Shown: positions 1 to 8,830 of the stretch, in pieces
How the letters are laid out: each line of letters opens with the position of its first letter
How positions within the stretch are numbered: position 1 is the stretch's first letter
Assembly: GCF_018736145.1 (NCBI RefSeq)
Contig: NZ_CP059997.1
Coordinates: forward strand, 9,981,501 to 10,045,500
From: Amycolatopsis sp. CA-230715
Lineage (GTDB): Bacteria; Actinomycetota; Actinomycetes; Mycobacteriales; Pseudonocardiaceae
Direction: 5' to 3'
DNA: 64,000 bases
Position numbers and translations under genes: made by a program
The notes under the pieces: model-generated
What the model saw: the letters and a program-made list of their open reading frames with translations, nothing else
Database searches by the model: none
What the model was told of the DNA's origin: nothing

Positions 1-43
1 CAGCCCGGCGAGGCATCCGCGCCTGCGAGATCAGGAGCGCGGC

Positions 44-2833
44 TCAGGCGACCGATGCGGCGTGATCACGGTCGCTGCCCGGTCCTGACTCGGGGTCGTC
101 ATCGGCCACGAGATCCGGGTCGATGCCCTGCGCCCGCTGAGCGTTCCTCGTGTCCCGCTCGGCCAGGGCGGTGACCAGCTGCTGGTAACTGCTCTCGATC
201 GGCGCGTTCTTCGCGGTCCCATAGGACAAGATATACTCACTGTTCATCGCCCGAGTGAAAGCAACATAGAACATCCGCTTCGTTTCCTGGCTCATCCTCG
301 TGTCCTCTTTGTACAGGACAACTACATTGTCGAACTCGAGACCTTTGGCGCCGTGGATCGTCGACACCACGAGGTCGGCCTTGGACTCAAGATTCTTCCG
401 CTTGCGCTCCTGGTTGTTCCGCTTGTTCACGTTCAGCTTCTGCTGGTTCCGTGTGATCTCGAAGGACAGGAGGTTGTCGCGGAGCCGTTCGAAGAACTCC
501 GTGGGATGCAGGGTCCCTTGCTTACACAGAATCAGCCACCCGTTGATGACGGAACTGTTCTCCGTCCACCACTGGGAGACGGTGCCGCGGATCGCCTTCG
601 CGACTTCAACGCTGCCCGCGTTTTTCGTCAGCGCGTCCAGGTTGTCGAGGATCCCCTGGGAGACGACGAACGCCGCGTTGCCGGGCTGCACCTGCAGGAC
701 ATCGTTCCAGAAGCACTTGATGTACTTCGAGAAGATGTCCGTGACATAGACCCGCTCGCTGACCAGGGACGCGACACGGCGATTCGGGTACACCTCCTCC
801 AGCGTCTTCTCGATCACACCCACCTCGCGGCGCGAGTAAGCCAGGAACGCGACCTGCTCACCCCGATCGAGGCACGTGTCCACATAGTCGGGGATGACCG
901 TGTTCCTGATGATCGAGTGGAGATCCTGGGTCACGAACCCTCTCAGTCTCGGGACGCCGTAGTACGCGAGCGTCACCTTGTCCTGGAAGGAATCCGCTGT
1001 CGGTGCGATCAGCGAGTTCGCCCGGAGCTGGATGTTCGCGATCTGGTTGGTCTCCAGTCCACCGAGCCCGACGTTGGCGAAGTCGAGGATCTCCTGGTTG
1101 CTCCGATAGTTCGTCGTGAGCTTGAAGGTCGCGAACACGCCGGACCGTTCCAACGTGTTGAGTGCCCGCGGGTTCGCCGAACGGAACTCATACAGCGTCT
1201 GTGACGCGTCACCCACGATGAAAAGCGCCTGGGCGTGCTTGATGACGTACTTCAACACGTAGATGAACTCGAAGACACTGTTGTCCTGCACCTCGTCGAT
1301 GATGAGGTACTTGGACTGCAGGTGTGCTGGCTCGTACATGTCGTCGATCCTCTGGTAGCAGATGATGATCTGCAGCTCCAGCGATGTTTGCTCGATGCGG
1401 TCGAGGAGAGCGATGACCTCGTCGAAATGGTATTCGACGAAGGTGTTCAATGCGGTAAACGCACCGGTCCTGTTCTGGTCCACCTCCACCAGATGGACGC
1501 GGAACTGGGCGGCGAACGAGTTGTTCGGGTAGAAGATGTCGATCGAGTTGATGATCGTGTCGATCGCCGAGACCTGGTGTGTCGGGTGATTCAGCGAATA
1601 GATGTCGATCAACATCTTCGCGATCGTCATCGAGCCGACACGCGGGTTCTTCTCCGTGATGTTGTCAGCCGCGGCGTTGGTAAATGACAGCACCGTGATG
1701 TCCTCCGCGGGTACGCCACAGGCCTCGAGGTAGTTGATGCGTTCGAGGATCACGGTCGACTTGCCGGTGCCCGCGCCCGCCTGGGTCATCACCAGCGGTT
1801 CGTGGGTGGTGAGCGCGTCGAGCTGCTGCTTGGAGAGGTGAGCGGGCAGCGCCGGAGGTGCCGCCGGACGCGCGGGGACGATCAGCTGGGCCTTCATCTG
1901 ATCGAGCTGGTCGAGGGTGTGGTTCATCAGCAGGCTCAGGTTCTGCTTCGACAGGGTCGCGGCGTGCTGCCCAGAGAAGGACTGGTTGAGCTGCTGGTGG
2001 ATCCGCCGATACGCCTCCAGCGGAACGGTGTAGTTCTCCAGGTACCGCAGCTGGATGGCGAGCATGTTCAGCTGATGATCCGTCGGGGCCGGGGGCATGT
2101 CCGCGATGTACCGGCAGATCTCGTCGGCCATGGCTTCGGAATCCCAGATCTGGGCCAAGCGCGTGATGCGCTCGTAGATCGAATAGTCGTTCATCCACTC
2201 CTCGAGCGTGTCGAGGTTGGAGCCGACGAGTCCGGTCGAGTGGAGCAGATCCTGAATGAAGGCACGTGCGTTCTCCATTGGGCTCGTGTCCCACTGCGGG
2301 ACCACGGTGGCGTCGAGGTGTCCGTAACCGACAATGGTCGGAACCACGATCGCGCGTTCGGGTTCGACGCGGTCCTTCCGGCAGAAGTGCAGCTCCATGC
2401 GGTACTGGATGACCAGGTCGCGCTTGGTCCGGTCCCCGGACTTGTCCTCGTACAACGTCAGGCCCTGCGGTGTCATGTCGAACATGACGTCCCAATCGTG
2501 GTGCCCGCTGGTCGAGGTGTCGACGAGGAAGCGGTCGTCCACGTGCGGGATCGCCAGGGTTGACGACGCGCCCGACAGGAGCGCACGCCGCGTGATCGGC
2601 GCGAGCGGCACGGACGTGGTCGTGATGTCGTGCTGTGTCGAGCTCTGTTTCGCCTCGATGTCCTGAGCGACGGCGTAGGCGGTGTTGGTGACTGTGTTGA
2701 CTGGACGGAGGTTCTCGTGGAGCAGACCGGTCTTCTTCCCGGACCCGGTCAGCTTGGTGGAGAAGAACTTCGGGTCGACGGCTTTGGCGACGACGGCCGC
2801 CGACAGGTCGAGATCATCGAGCAGGATAGGCAT
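44..2833 (-). CDS. UvrD/Rep-like superfamily 1 DNA helicase with long N-terminal extension
   Basis: 929 aa ATP-dependent 3'-5' type SF1 helicase. Seen: Walker A AGAGTGKS (352-359), motif Ia LSFTNAAAD, motif II DEVQD (513-517), motif III GDASQTLYEFR, motif IV TNYRSNQEILDF, motif V STIHGAKGLEFD (about 824-835) and motif VI YVAFTRA. The helicase core therefore occupies roughly residues 330-900. The first 330 residues match no family I recognise and could be a targeting or nuclease-like module. The ATG at 2833 is chosen over the in-frame start at 2968 because the extra 45 residues are low-complexity and run into the upstream hairpin; upstream is a GAAAGA-type ribosome site. Expected role is unwinding during replication or repair of this replicon. 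It is the last gene of the left block. Confidence 0.9.
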   Translation of the reverse strand: MPILLDDLDLSAAVVAKAVDPKFFSTKLTGSGKKTGLLHENLRPVNTVTNTAYAVAQDIEAKQSSTQHDITTTSVPLAPITRRALLSGASSTLAIPHVDDRFLVDTSTSGHHDWDVMFDMTPQGLTLYEDKSGDRTKRDLVIQYRMELHFCRKDRVEPERAIVVPTIVGYGHLDATVVPQWDTSPMENARAFIQDLLHSTGLVGSNLDTLEEWMNDYSIYERITRLAQIWDSEAMADEICRYIADMPPAPTDHQLNMLAIQLRYLENYTVPLEAYRRIHQQLNQSFSGQHAATLSKQNLSLLMNHTLDQLDQMKAQLIVPARPAAPPALPAHLSKQQLDALTTHEPLVMTQAGAGTGKSTVILERINYLEACGVPAEDITVLSFTNAAADNITEKNPRVGSMTIAKMLIDIYSLNHPTHQVSAIDTIINSIDIFYPNNSFAAQFRVHLVEVDQNRTGAFTALNTFVEYHFDEVIALLDRIEQTSLELQIIICYQRIDDMYEPAHLQSKYLIIDEVQDNSVFEFIYVLKYVIKHAQALFIVGDASQTLYEFRSANPRALNTLERSGVFATFKLTTNYRSNQEILDFANVGLGGLETNQIANIQLRANSLIAPTADSFQDKVTLAYYGVPRLRGFVTQDLHSIIRNTVIPDYVDTCLDRGEQVAFLAYSRREVGVIEKTLEEVYPNRRVASLVSERVYVTDIFSKYIKCFWNDVLQVQPGNAAFVVSQGILDNLDALTKNAGSVEVAKAIRGTVSQWWTENSSVINGWLILCKQGTLHPTEFFERLRDNLLSFEITRNQQKLNVNKRNNQERKRKNLESKADLVVSTIHGAKGLEFDNVVVLYKEDTRMSQETKRMFYVAFTRAMNSEYILSYGTAKNAPIESSYQQLVTALAERDTRNAQRAQGIDPDLVADDDPESGPGSDRDHAASVA

Positions 2834-2964
2834 GATGGTGTCTTTCGTCGAGCGAGCCGTTGGGCGAGTCGAGTGAGTGGGCCCGTTTTTGGTGTCGGTG
2901 CCGGGGACGGCGACAGGTCGCGGGAGCGCCGCTAATCCACGGAAACGCCGGGCGCGGGGGGCGC

Positions 2965-3002
2965 GCACGGGAGGGCTCGTCGAATGACGAGCCCTCCCGT
3001 GC
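2965..3002. terminator. 17-bp perfect hairpin, GAAT loop
   Basis: Arms 2965-2981 and 2986-3002 are perfectly complementary with a 4-nt loop. It lies between the stop of the 71-aa gene and the helicase start, so it probably ends transcription arriving from the right. There is no T-run on either side. Confidence 0.6.
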
Positions 3003-3104
3003 CTCTCTCAACCCACCCGTCAGGGGCCGTCAGGCCCCTGAGTCCGGTGTCCGCACGACACCGGACACCGCGCGCGGCCCGGCGCGCGGCCGTTCATCGG
3101 CGGC

Positions 3105-3320
3105 TCACCTCATGGGTGAGTGCCACACGAAATCCCCGACGTCGACGTTCAGCGGGTTGGCTGTGACGAGTGATCCGTCCGGATCCGCTTCCAGCAGGCC
3201 GAGCATGAGCCCAAGTTCGCGGCATTCGTCCGCGTCACGGGAGTGGGTGGCGAGGTTCGCACGGGCGTCATCGGCGATACGGGTGTTCCAGTCGTGCGGT
3301 TGCACTGTGGTGACGGTCAT
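3105..3320 (-). CDS. hypothetical protein (71 aa)
   Basis: Small soluble acidic protein with no recognised domain. It is accepted as a gene because the ATG at 3320 is preceded by GAGAGG at good spacing, and because the frame is closely bracketed by strong hairpins on both sides (3358-3401 and 2965-3002), making it a single-gene transcription unit between the Hsp100 and SF1 helicase genes. Function unknown; the position suggests an accessory role in the replication block. Confidence 0.6.
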   Translation of the reverse strand: MTVTTVQPHDWNTRIADDARANLATHSRDADECRELGLMLGLLEADPDGSLVTANPLNVDVGDFVWHSPMR

Positions 3321-3357
3321 AGACGTTCCTCTCGATGGGTCCCGGCGCCGCGGGCGC

Positions 3358-3401
3358 GAGGCCGCCTCCGCCTCCGGCGTTCCGGAGGCAGAGGTGGCCT
3401 C
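3358..3401. terminator. long hairpin after the Hsp100 gene
   Basis: Outer arms 3358-3368/3391-3401 (one G-T pair) and inner arms 3370-3377/3382-3389 are separated by a single C/A mismatch, with a 4-nt loop. It sits immediately downstream of the minus-strand Hsp100 stop. Confidence 0.6.
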
Positions 3402-3422
3402 GGTGACCGGGTGGGCTGGGCT

Positions 3423-5351
3423 TCAGTCGGTCGCGGATGTCTCCACTACCTCGGCGGCCGCGGTCACCGAGGCGGTTGTGCTGGTGGGTGTGTTCGCGGA
3501 GAGCAGACGGTCCTCGATCCACGCGCGCACGGCCTTGCCCGCGGGTCGAGCACCTTGGGAGTCCACGAAGGTGGCCGCCGCGATGGCGTGTAGTTCGTCA
3601 TCGGGTATGGCCGCGGGGAGTGTCTGCGCCAGCCGGGGCTTGCTGTCCAGGATTCGCTGGCGCTGCCGGGCATAGTCGGCGGCCATGATCCGCTGATAGG
3701 TCTGTTGGTCGATGGGATTGAAGCCCACGATGAGGGAGAACCGGCCCAGCAACTCCGCGTCGAAGAAGCCGGTCAAGTCGTTGATCAGGCTCTTGTGCGA
3801 GTTCCTCGCCACAGTGACAAACCCGATCTGGTTGCCGCTGAGTGCGTCCCGGGCGGCGTTGGTCGTGCAGATGACCAGGGCTTTGGAGAAGTCCAGCGGC
3901 TTGCCGTGGGCGTTGCGGATGTAGCCCTCGTCGAACGCGGACAGGAACAACCGCTGCACAGCTGTGTCCGCCTTCTCGAATTCGTCGAGCAGGATCACCC
4001 GATGGGGATTGGACTCGAGCGTGTCGAACGGGAGTTCCTGGTGGGAGTCCGACCCGACGTACCCCGGGGGCGAGCCGATGATCTTCGACGTCGACCACGC
4101 CGTGTGGTACTCGGTCATGTTGAGGATGATCGGTTCCGTACCCGTCATCTGTTCGGCGATGATCTTCGCCGTCTCGGTCTTGCCCACACCCGAAGCCCCG
4201 GCGAGCAGCCAGGTTGTGGGCGTGGTCGATGGGAAGAGGCCGAGCTCCTCCCGCGCCAATCGGTCTGTCAGCTGGCCGAGCACATCGTCCTGGCCCTGCA
4301 CCCTGCTGGTGAGCGTGGCATGCAGCGTGGCGACATCGAAGTCGGGTCGCCGCGCGTTGCCCGTCATCAGGCGTTTGGCCACGTCGAGCACACGTGTCGG
4401 CGTCAACGGCACCTGCGGCATGGACCGCAGGGCTTGCACGAGCGCCGTGTCACCGTCCATCTCGGCCCGCACGATGGACTTCCTGTGGTCCAGGAGCCGA
4501 TCGGCCATCGCCCGATCGAGCAGTGTGATCGCGTTGTCGGGGCGGTGCTGGCCCGCCCGGGAGTTCCCTTCGGCGATCCGGACGGTGTCGGCCACGACAT
4601 CGTCGGAGACGCCGATCTGGTGGCGGTAGTGCGCCACCAACCCGGGACGAGCCGCGGTCGTCACCGCGATCGTCTGCTCCACGTTCAGCTCGTCGACGAC
4701 GAGCTGGGTGAAGCGCCGGGCGAAAGCCGGGTCCTCGTCGAATGCTCGGGACTCAGTCGACGTGGTGGCGCCGATGACCGACATGTCGCCGCGGGCGAGC
4801 GCCGGCTTGAGGATCTGGGAGATCTTGCGGCCGGTCGGATCGCTATGGCTGCTGGAGCCGCCGGTGATCTGATGGATCTCGTCAACGAACAAAATCACCT
4901 TGTTCTTGGGGTCTGAGGCGAACTCGACGATCCCGTTGACTTTCTCCTCCAGCGAGCCGACGACGCCAGACCCGGCGATGATGTTGGTGATCGGCAGCTC
5001 GTAGACGGTGTGGTCCTTGAGCTGCTCGGGGATGAGCGTGTCGCCGAGCGCGATCCGGCGGGCGATGTCCTCGACGATCTTGGTCTTGCCGACCCCGGCG
5101 GCCCCTTTCAGCAACACGTTCGGCTTGTTCTTGCTGATCAGGACAGAGAGGACCTGCTCGATGAGGGTGTCGCGGAACATCGTCGGGTCGGCGTTCTTGA
5201 ATCGCTCGTTGTAGTCCTCGAGCAGTCCTGTCACCTCGTCGTCTCCGGATCCGGCGCCTGGAGAGCCGAACCCGGCCGTCGGGATACCGGGTGGCAGGCC
5301 GCCGCTGTTCGCGTCGTCGTCGGATCCCGAGGTGAATTTCGTGAGGCCCAT
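3423..5351 (-). CDS. Hsp100/Clp-type unfoldase with two AAA+ domains
   Basis: 642 aa. First AAA+ domain: Walker A GAAGVGKT (83-90), Walker B LFVDEI (153-158), sensor-like GATTS, RRF near 212. Second AAA+ domain: Walker A GASGVGKT (385-392), pore loop PPGYVG (about 428-433), Walker B ILLDEFEK (452-459), sensor CTTNA. The PPGYVG loop is a hallmark of the second ring of ClpA/ClpB/ClpC. The Clp N-terminal repeat domain is absent, replaced by a Gly/Ser/Asp-rich leader, and I see no clear ClpP-docking IGF/IGL loop. Expected to thread or remodel protein complexes, possibly replisome or initiator complexes. Start 5351 has a perfect GGAGGGA site; the longer in-frame start lacks one. Followed by the VWA and MoxR genes on the upstream side. 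Confidence 0.85.
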   Translation of the reverse strand: MGLTKFTSGSDDDANSGGLPPGIPTAGFGSPGAGSGDDEVTGLLEDYNERFKNADPTMFRDTLIEQVLSVLISKNKPNVLLKGAAGVGKTKIVEDIARRIALGDTLIPEQLKDHTVYELPITNIIAGSGVVGSLEEKVNGIVEFASDPKNKVILFVDEIHQITGGSSSHSDPTGRKISQILKPALARGDMSVIGATTSTESRAFDEDPAFARRFTQLVVDELNVEQTIAVTTAARPGLVAHYRHQIGVSDDVVADTVRIAEGNSRAGQHRPDNAITLLDRAMADRLLDHRKSIVRAEMDGDTALVQALRSMPQVPLTPTRVLDVAKRLMTGNARRPDFDVATLHATLTSRVQGQDDVLGQLTDRLAREELGLFPSTTPTTWLLAGASGVGKTETAKIIAEQMTGTEPIILNMTEYHTAWSTSKIIGSPPGYVGSDSHQELPFDTLESNPHRVILLDEFEKADTAVQRLFLSAFDEGYIRNAHGKPLDFSKALVICTTNAARDALSGNQIGFVTVARNSHKSLINDLTGFFDAELLGRFSLIVGFNPIDQQTYQRIMAADYARQRQRILDSKPRLAQTLPAAIPDDELHAIAAATFVDSQGARPAGKAVRAWIEDRLLSANTPTSTTASVTAAAEVVETSATD

Positions 5352-5493
5352 CGCGGGTCCCTCCGTTCGATGCGGGCGCCCGGCGGGCGCTCCGGGCAAG
5401 CACCATCCAGGCACGGATACGGGTGGGTCAGAGAGAACAGCGTCGTGGCCAAGACAACATCGGCGCGATCCGTGGATGTCATCCCGGCCAGCG

Positions 5494-7188
5494 TCAGACG
5501 ACCATGCCCAGCAGCTTCTGCCGGATACTCGGATCGATGTGTTTCATGGCGTCGGCGTAGAGACCGGCGTAATGGACCATGGTCGACCACGCCATCGCCG
5601 AGCAGGGCGCGTAGTACAGATTCGGCGGATGGTCCACACGGGCAGACGGCGGAGTCCAGGCAAAGTCAGTGATCATCAACGAGAGACGGCGTTTCCGCGT
5701 GGCGGTGGCGTTGATGTAGTCCCAGACTTGTTGGAAATCCGTGCCGCCAGCGACCTTGGGTACCCGTGTGAATTCTTTCCAGATCTGTCGAGTCGACTTG
5801 TTCTCCACCTTGAGCAACGTTTCCTGGGACAGGATATCACTGAACGAGTTGAAGTACAGGTTGACGTTGAGCTTCTTCGCGATCCTGATGAGCATCAGGA
5901 CCGCCTCCTGGTAATTCTCCTGGGAGATCGAGCCGGAGGTGTCGACGTAGACGTGCAGGTCTGGCATGTACCGTGCCGAGGTTATCCGACCGGGCTTGTT
6001 GAAGTCGTCTGGGTCGCGACGGTTGGCTTTGAGGTAGGTCGTCTTCGTGGTACGCAGAACGTTCTGCGATTTGTTGACTTTTCCCATCCGACGCAACACG
6101 CGACTGATGTCTTTGAACAGATCACGCTTACTCGGAGGCTGTTTCCGGAACTTCACTTGGGCGGAACGTGCTCCAGGTAAGCCTGGCTGTTGGCGCACGT
6201 TCACAGCGGCGGCAGCCCTGGCTGCGGCCCGCGGAAGACTCGTGAGCTTGGACAGTGACGAATTGGAGATCACCTTCACCGGCGACGCCAGCGATTGGTT
6301 GATGAGACTCCACTCCCGCTGCACTGTCGCGGGGGCTGCGCGGGCGTGGGCTTCGACATTGACAAGGACCACGGACCGAGGGCAGAACAGCTCGCCGACA
6401 GTGAACGGCATGATGCCGGTGTCCGGGGCTGTGCCATTGGTCTGCGCCTGTGCGCGTTGCCTTTCGACATAGGTCATGAGCATGTGGATGATCAACCGCG
6501 CGGAGGAGAACTCCTCATTCCCATCGCTGTCATCCTTGCGCAACAACAGCGACTCCGTCGCACCCGTGAGCGAGAGTGTTGTGAAGTCGGTCAGCCACTG
6601 ACTCGTTGTCCCCGGTAGTGCGTTCGCGCTTGTCATTGTCTGGGTCTGCTGGTTGAGCCATACCTTGAAGCCATCGAACGCTGCGGACGACTGGAACCAG
6701 AAGGCGAGCGTGTTCGGGTGGAAGGCGTAGGCAACCGAGGCGAAGAATGCGCTGTCATCGGCGACACCAGCGAGCAGGCTTTTCGCCGCCGGGATGATGT
6801 CGCCCTGTGGGGTGTAGATGACACGAGGCGAGGGTGCGGGCATCTTGTTGCTCTGACCGGCCTGGACGGCGAAGAGTTCTCCCACTGGCAGGGAGGTGGC
6901 TGAGTCATAGTTGATCATTGTCTGCCCGAGCAGTTCCTTGGTCGTCCGCTCGGCCCCGGTGTTCATCGTGTCCCCGAGACAGCTCATGATCAGATGCGGC
7001 ACATCACCGGTGATGTCAACGCCCGAGGAATCGACCACAGCCGCCGGCGCGTGGGGACTCAGTGGCTCCAGCAGAGGATCCACGAGGGCGTGCTGGAGTG
7101 CTGGGATCGGGTCGTAGTCGCCGGCGCACGGAATTGTGTGCACCGCATCGAGCACGGCGGGCTTCTGATTCGTGACGGTGATCGTCAT
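5494..7188 (-). CDS. VWA-domain protein, MoxR partner
   Basis: 564 aa. The C-terminal third carries a von Willebrand factor A fold with a complete metal-ion-dependent adhesion site: DTSGS (416-420), a Thr-Asp at about 483-484 (GGTDF) and Asp508 (MITDF). The N-terminal 400 residues are unrecognised. Such proteins commonly pair with MoxR AAA+ ATPases as metal-insertion or complex-remodelling chaperones; the MoxR gene lies directly upstream (7297-8550). AGGAG lies 7 nt before the ATG. No signal peptide or transmembrane segment is seen, so it is cytoplasmic. Confidence 0.82.
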   Translation of the reverse strand: MTITVTNQKPAVLDAVHTIPCAGDYDPIPALQHALVDPLLEPLSPHAPAAVVDSSGVDITGDVPHLIMSCLGDTMNTGAERTTKELLGQTMINYDSATSLPVGELFAVQAGQSNKMPAPSPRVIYTPQGDIIPAAKSLLAGVADDSAFFASVAYAFHPNTLAFWFQSSAAFDGFKVWLNQQTQTMTSANALPGTTSQWLTDFTTLSLTGATESLLLRKDDSDGNEEFSSARLIIHMLMTYVERQRAQAQTNGTAPDTGIMPFTVGELFCPRSVVLVNVEAHARAAPATVQREWSLINQSLASPVKVISNSSLSKLTSLPRAAARAAAAVNVRQQPGLPGARSAQVKFRKQPPSKRDLFKDISRVLRRMGKVNKSQNVLRTTKTTYLKANRRDPDDFNKPGRITSARYMPDLHVYVDTSGSISQENYQEAVLMLIRIAKKLNVNLYFNSFSDILSQETLLKVENKSTRQIWKEFTRVPKVAGGTDFQQVWDYINATATRKRRLSLMITDFAWTPPSARVDHPPNLYYAPCSAMAWSTMVHYAGLYADAMKHIDPSIRQKLLGMVV

Positions 7189-7296
7189 GTCGCGACTCCT
7201 TCTGCGCTCTGATCAGACTGGTGCAACTATCGGTGACGGCGGCGGACGACAAGGGCTCCCGCCCAGACCGTCCCCCGCGGCACGTGCAGCATCGGT

Positions 7297-8550
7297 TCAA
7301 CCGACGAACACAGACAGGGCGGGCTTGATCTTGTCAACGATCGGAGCGTCAACGTCCAGGAAAACCTGCAGGTTGTCATTTTCGATCTGATCGGACGTCA
7401 TCATTCCGATGAGCGTCTTGATGTGCTCGCTTTCGATCTGTTTGAGACCGTAGGCCAGCTGTTCGATAAGACGAGAGTTGGCCTCCTTGTCCCTCTCTTG
7501 GAGGGCGAACAGCAGTGAACCGCACAGCTCGTTCTGGCTCATCGCCGAGATCTCTGCTTCGAGTTCGTCGACGGTGGTCGCGGTTTTCAGCCGTGCGTAA
7601 CATCCCGGTTTCGGAACATTGACCCGGTTGTGCGCCCGGCCGCTGGGGTTCGAGGCGAGGTCATCAGCGATAGTGTTTACCAGCTGGTCAGTGAACACAG
7701 TGTTGCCGACATAGGCCTCGATCACCTCGTTGAGCTGGGAGCTCTCGCGGCCCTCGATCTGGACCGTGGTTTGGAGATACCGCGCCAACTCCTGGCGGTC
7801 GGTCACGTTCAACCAGTTGGACAGATTGTGGATCGTGCGTGGGGTGGTGAGTTGGTTCATCTCCTCGCCACCGTCGAACAGTTCGGCCATGGTGACATTG
7901 CTGTCGTCACTGTCGTCGTCCTTACCGTCGGCGACGATCGCGTTTGGCGTCGGCTTCTGGAAGATCAGCCCCGGGTACTGCGTGAGCACCTTCTTGATCC
8001 AGGGATTCAAGTCATCGCCCAGGACGGACATGAGAGTGGCAGCGTCCGGTTCGACATGGAAAATCGCGAAGCGAGACAGGGACGCCTCATCGAGGGTGGT
8101 GACATTGCCCTTGTCGTTACCCGCGACGACGATGCGAACGTTGCTCGGCAGCGTGACGTGTCCCATGCGCCTCAGGGTCACGAGAGTGAGCACACCGGAG
8201 GTCACATCGGACGTTGTGCGGTTGATCTCGTCGAGGAACAGAATCGGTCGCTCGCGTGGGTTCGCCTCCGCGTAGTCGATGCATTCTTGAATCACCTGGT
8301 GGGGGTAGAACACCTGCTTGTAGCTCTGGGTGCCGTCGGCCTTGGTGTAGGGCACCAGGCGCGCTCCGGTGAGGTCGGCTTTGTCCGCCAACTGGTTGCA
8401 CGGGAGGGTGAACGCCTTGGTCCCCATCGAGTAAGCGAGGGACTCGATCCAGGAGGACTTCCCGACGCCGGGCTCGCCCATGAGCGCGGGCGTCGCACCG
8501 ACGTCGAGAGCTTGCTCGACCAACGTGGACAGAGTGTCGTTCAGCTTCAT
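7297..8550 (-). CDS. MoxR-type AAA+ ATPase
   Basis: 417 aa. Walker A GEPGVGKSS (25-33), Walker B ILFLDEIN (about 103-110), sensor AGNDKGN, and LSRF with an Arg-finger candidate near 160; the order is typical of MoxR/RavA/CbbQ-like ATPases. The C-terminal 200 residues are helical and acidic. The ATG at 8550 is preferred to the in-frame start at 8604; the upstream AGAAAG pairs with the extended anti-Shine-Dalgarno. Partnered with the VWA gene 108 bp downstream and probably co-transcribed. Inferred role: ATP-driven remodelling of a client with the VWA protein as adaptor. Confidence 0.85.
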   Translation of the reverse strand: MKLNDTLSTLVEQALDVGATPALMGEPGVGKSSWIESLAYSMGTKAFTLPCNQLADKADLTGARLVPYTKADGTQSYKQVFYPHQVIQECIDYAEANPRERPILFLDEINRTTSDVTSGVLTLVTLRRMGHVTLPSNVRIVVAGNDKGNVTTLDEASLSRFAIFHVEPDAATLMSVLGDDLNPWIKKVLTQYPGLIFQKPTPNAIVADGKDDDSDDSNVTMAELFDGGEEMNQLTTPRTIHNLSNWLNVTDRQELARYLQTTVQIEGRESSQLNEVIEAYVGNTVFTDQLVNTIADDLASNPSGRAHNRVNVPKPGCYARLKTATTVDELEAEISAMSQNELCGSLLFALQERDKEANSRLIEQLAYGLKQIESEHIKTLIGMMTSDQIENDNLQVFLDVDAPIVDKIKPALSVFVG

Positions 8551-8761
8551 GAGCGTGTCTTTCTGGTCGTGGGAGAGTTGAGCGGAGACGGCACCAGCGG
8601 TCACTCAGCGGAGACACCGCGCGGCACGAGCTACTGATGGACCGCTGGGTCGTGGCGACACCGGGCTTCCATGTCATCCACCGGGATCGCAGAACGGTGT
8701 GCGCCGGAATAGCGGCGCCACCGACCTGGTCACGGCGCGACCTCGTCGCACACCGCCACCC

Positions 8762-8798
8762 GATCGCGCTCCGCGCGATCCAGTCCTGTCGGGACAGG
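8762..8798. terminator. double hairpin after the prim-pol gene
   Basis: Two adjacent perfect hairpins, 8762-8769/8773-8780 (8 bp, 3-nt loop) and 8785-8790/8793-8798 (6 bp), lie 33-69 bp downstream of the minus-strand prim-pol stop. The rest of 8551-8830 shows no gene. Confidence 0.5.
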
Positions 8799-8830
8799 CA
8801 GTGAGCGCGGCCGCTCTGGTGGCATGACCG

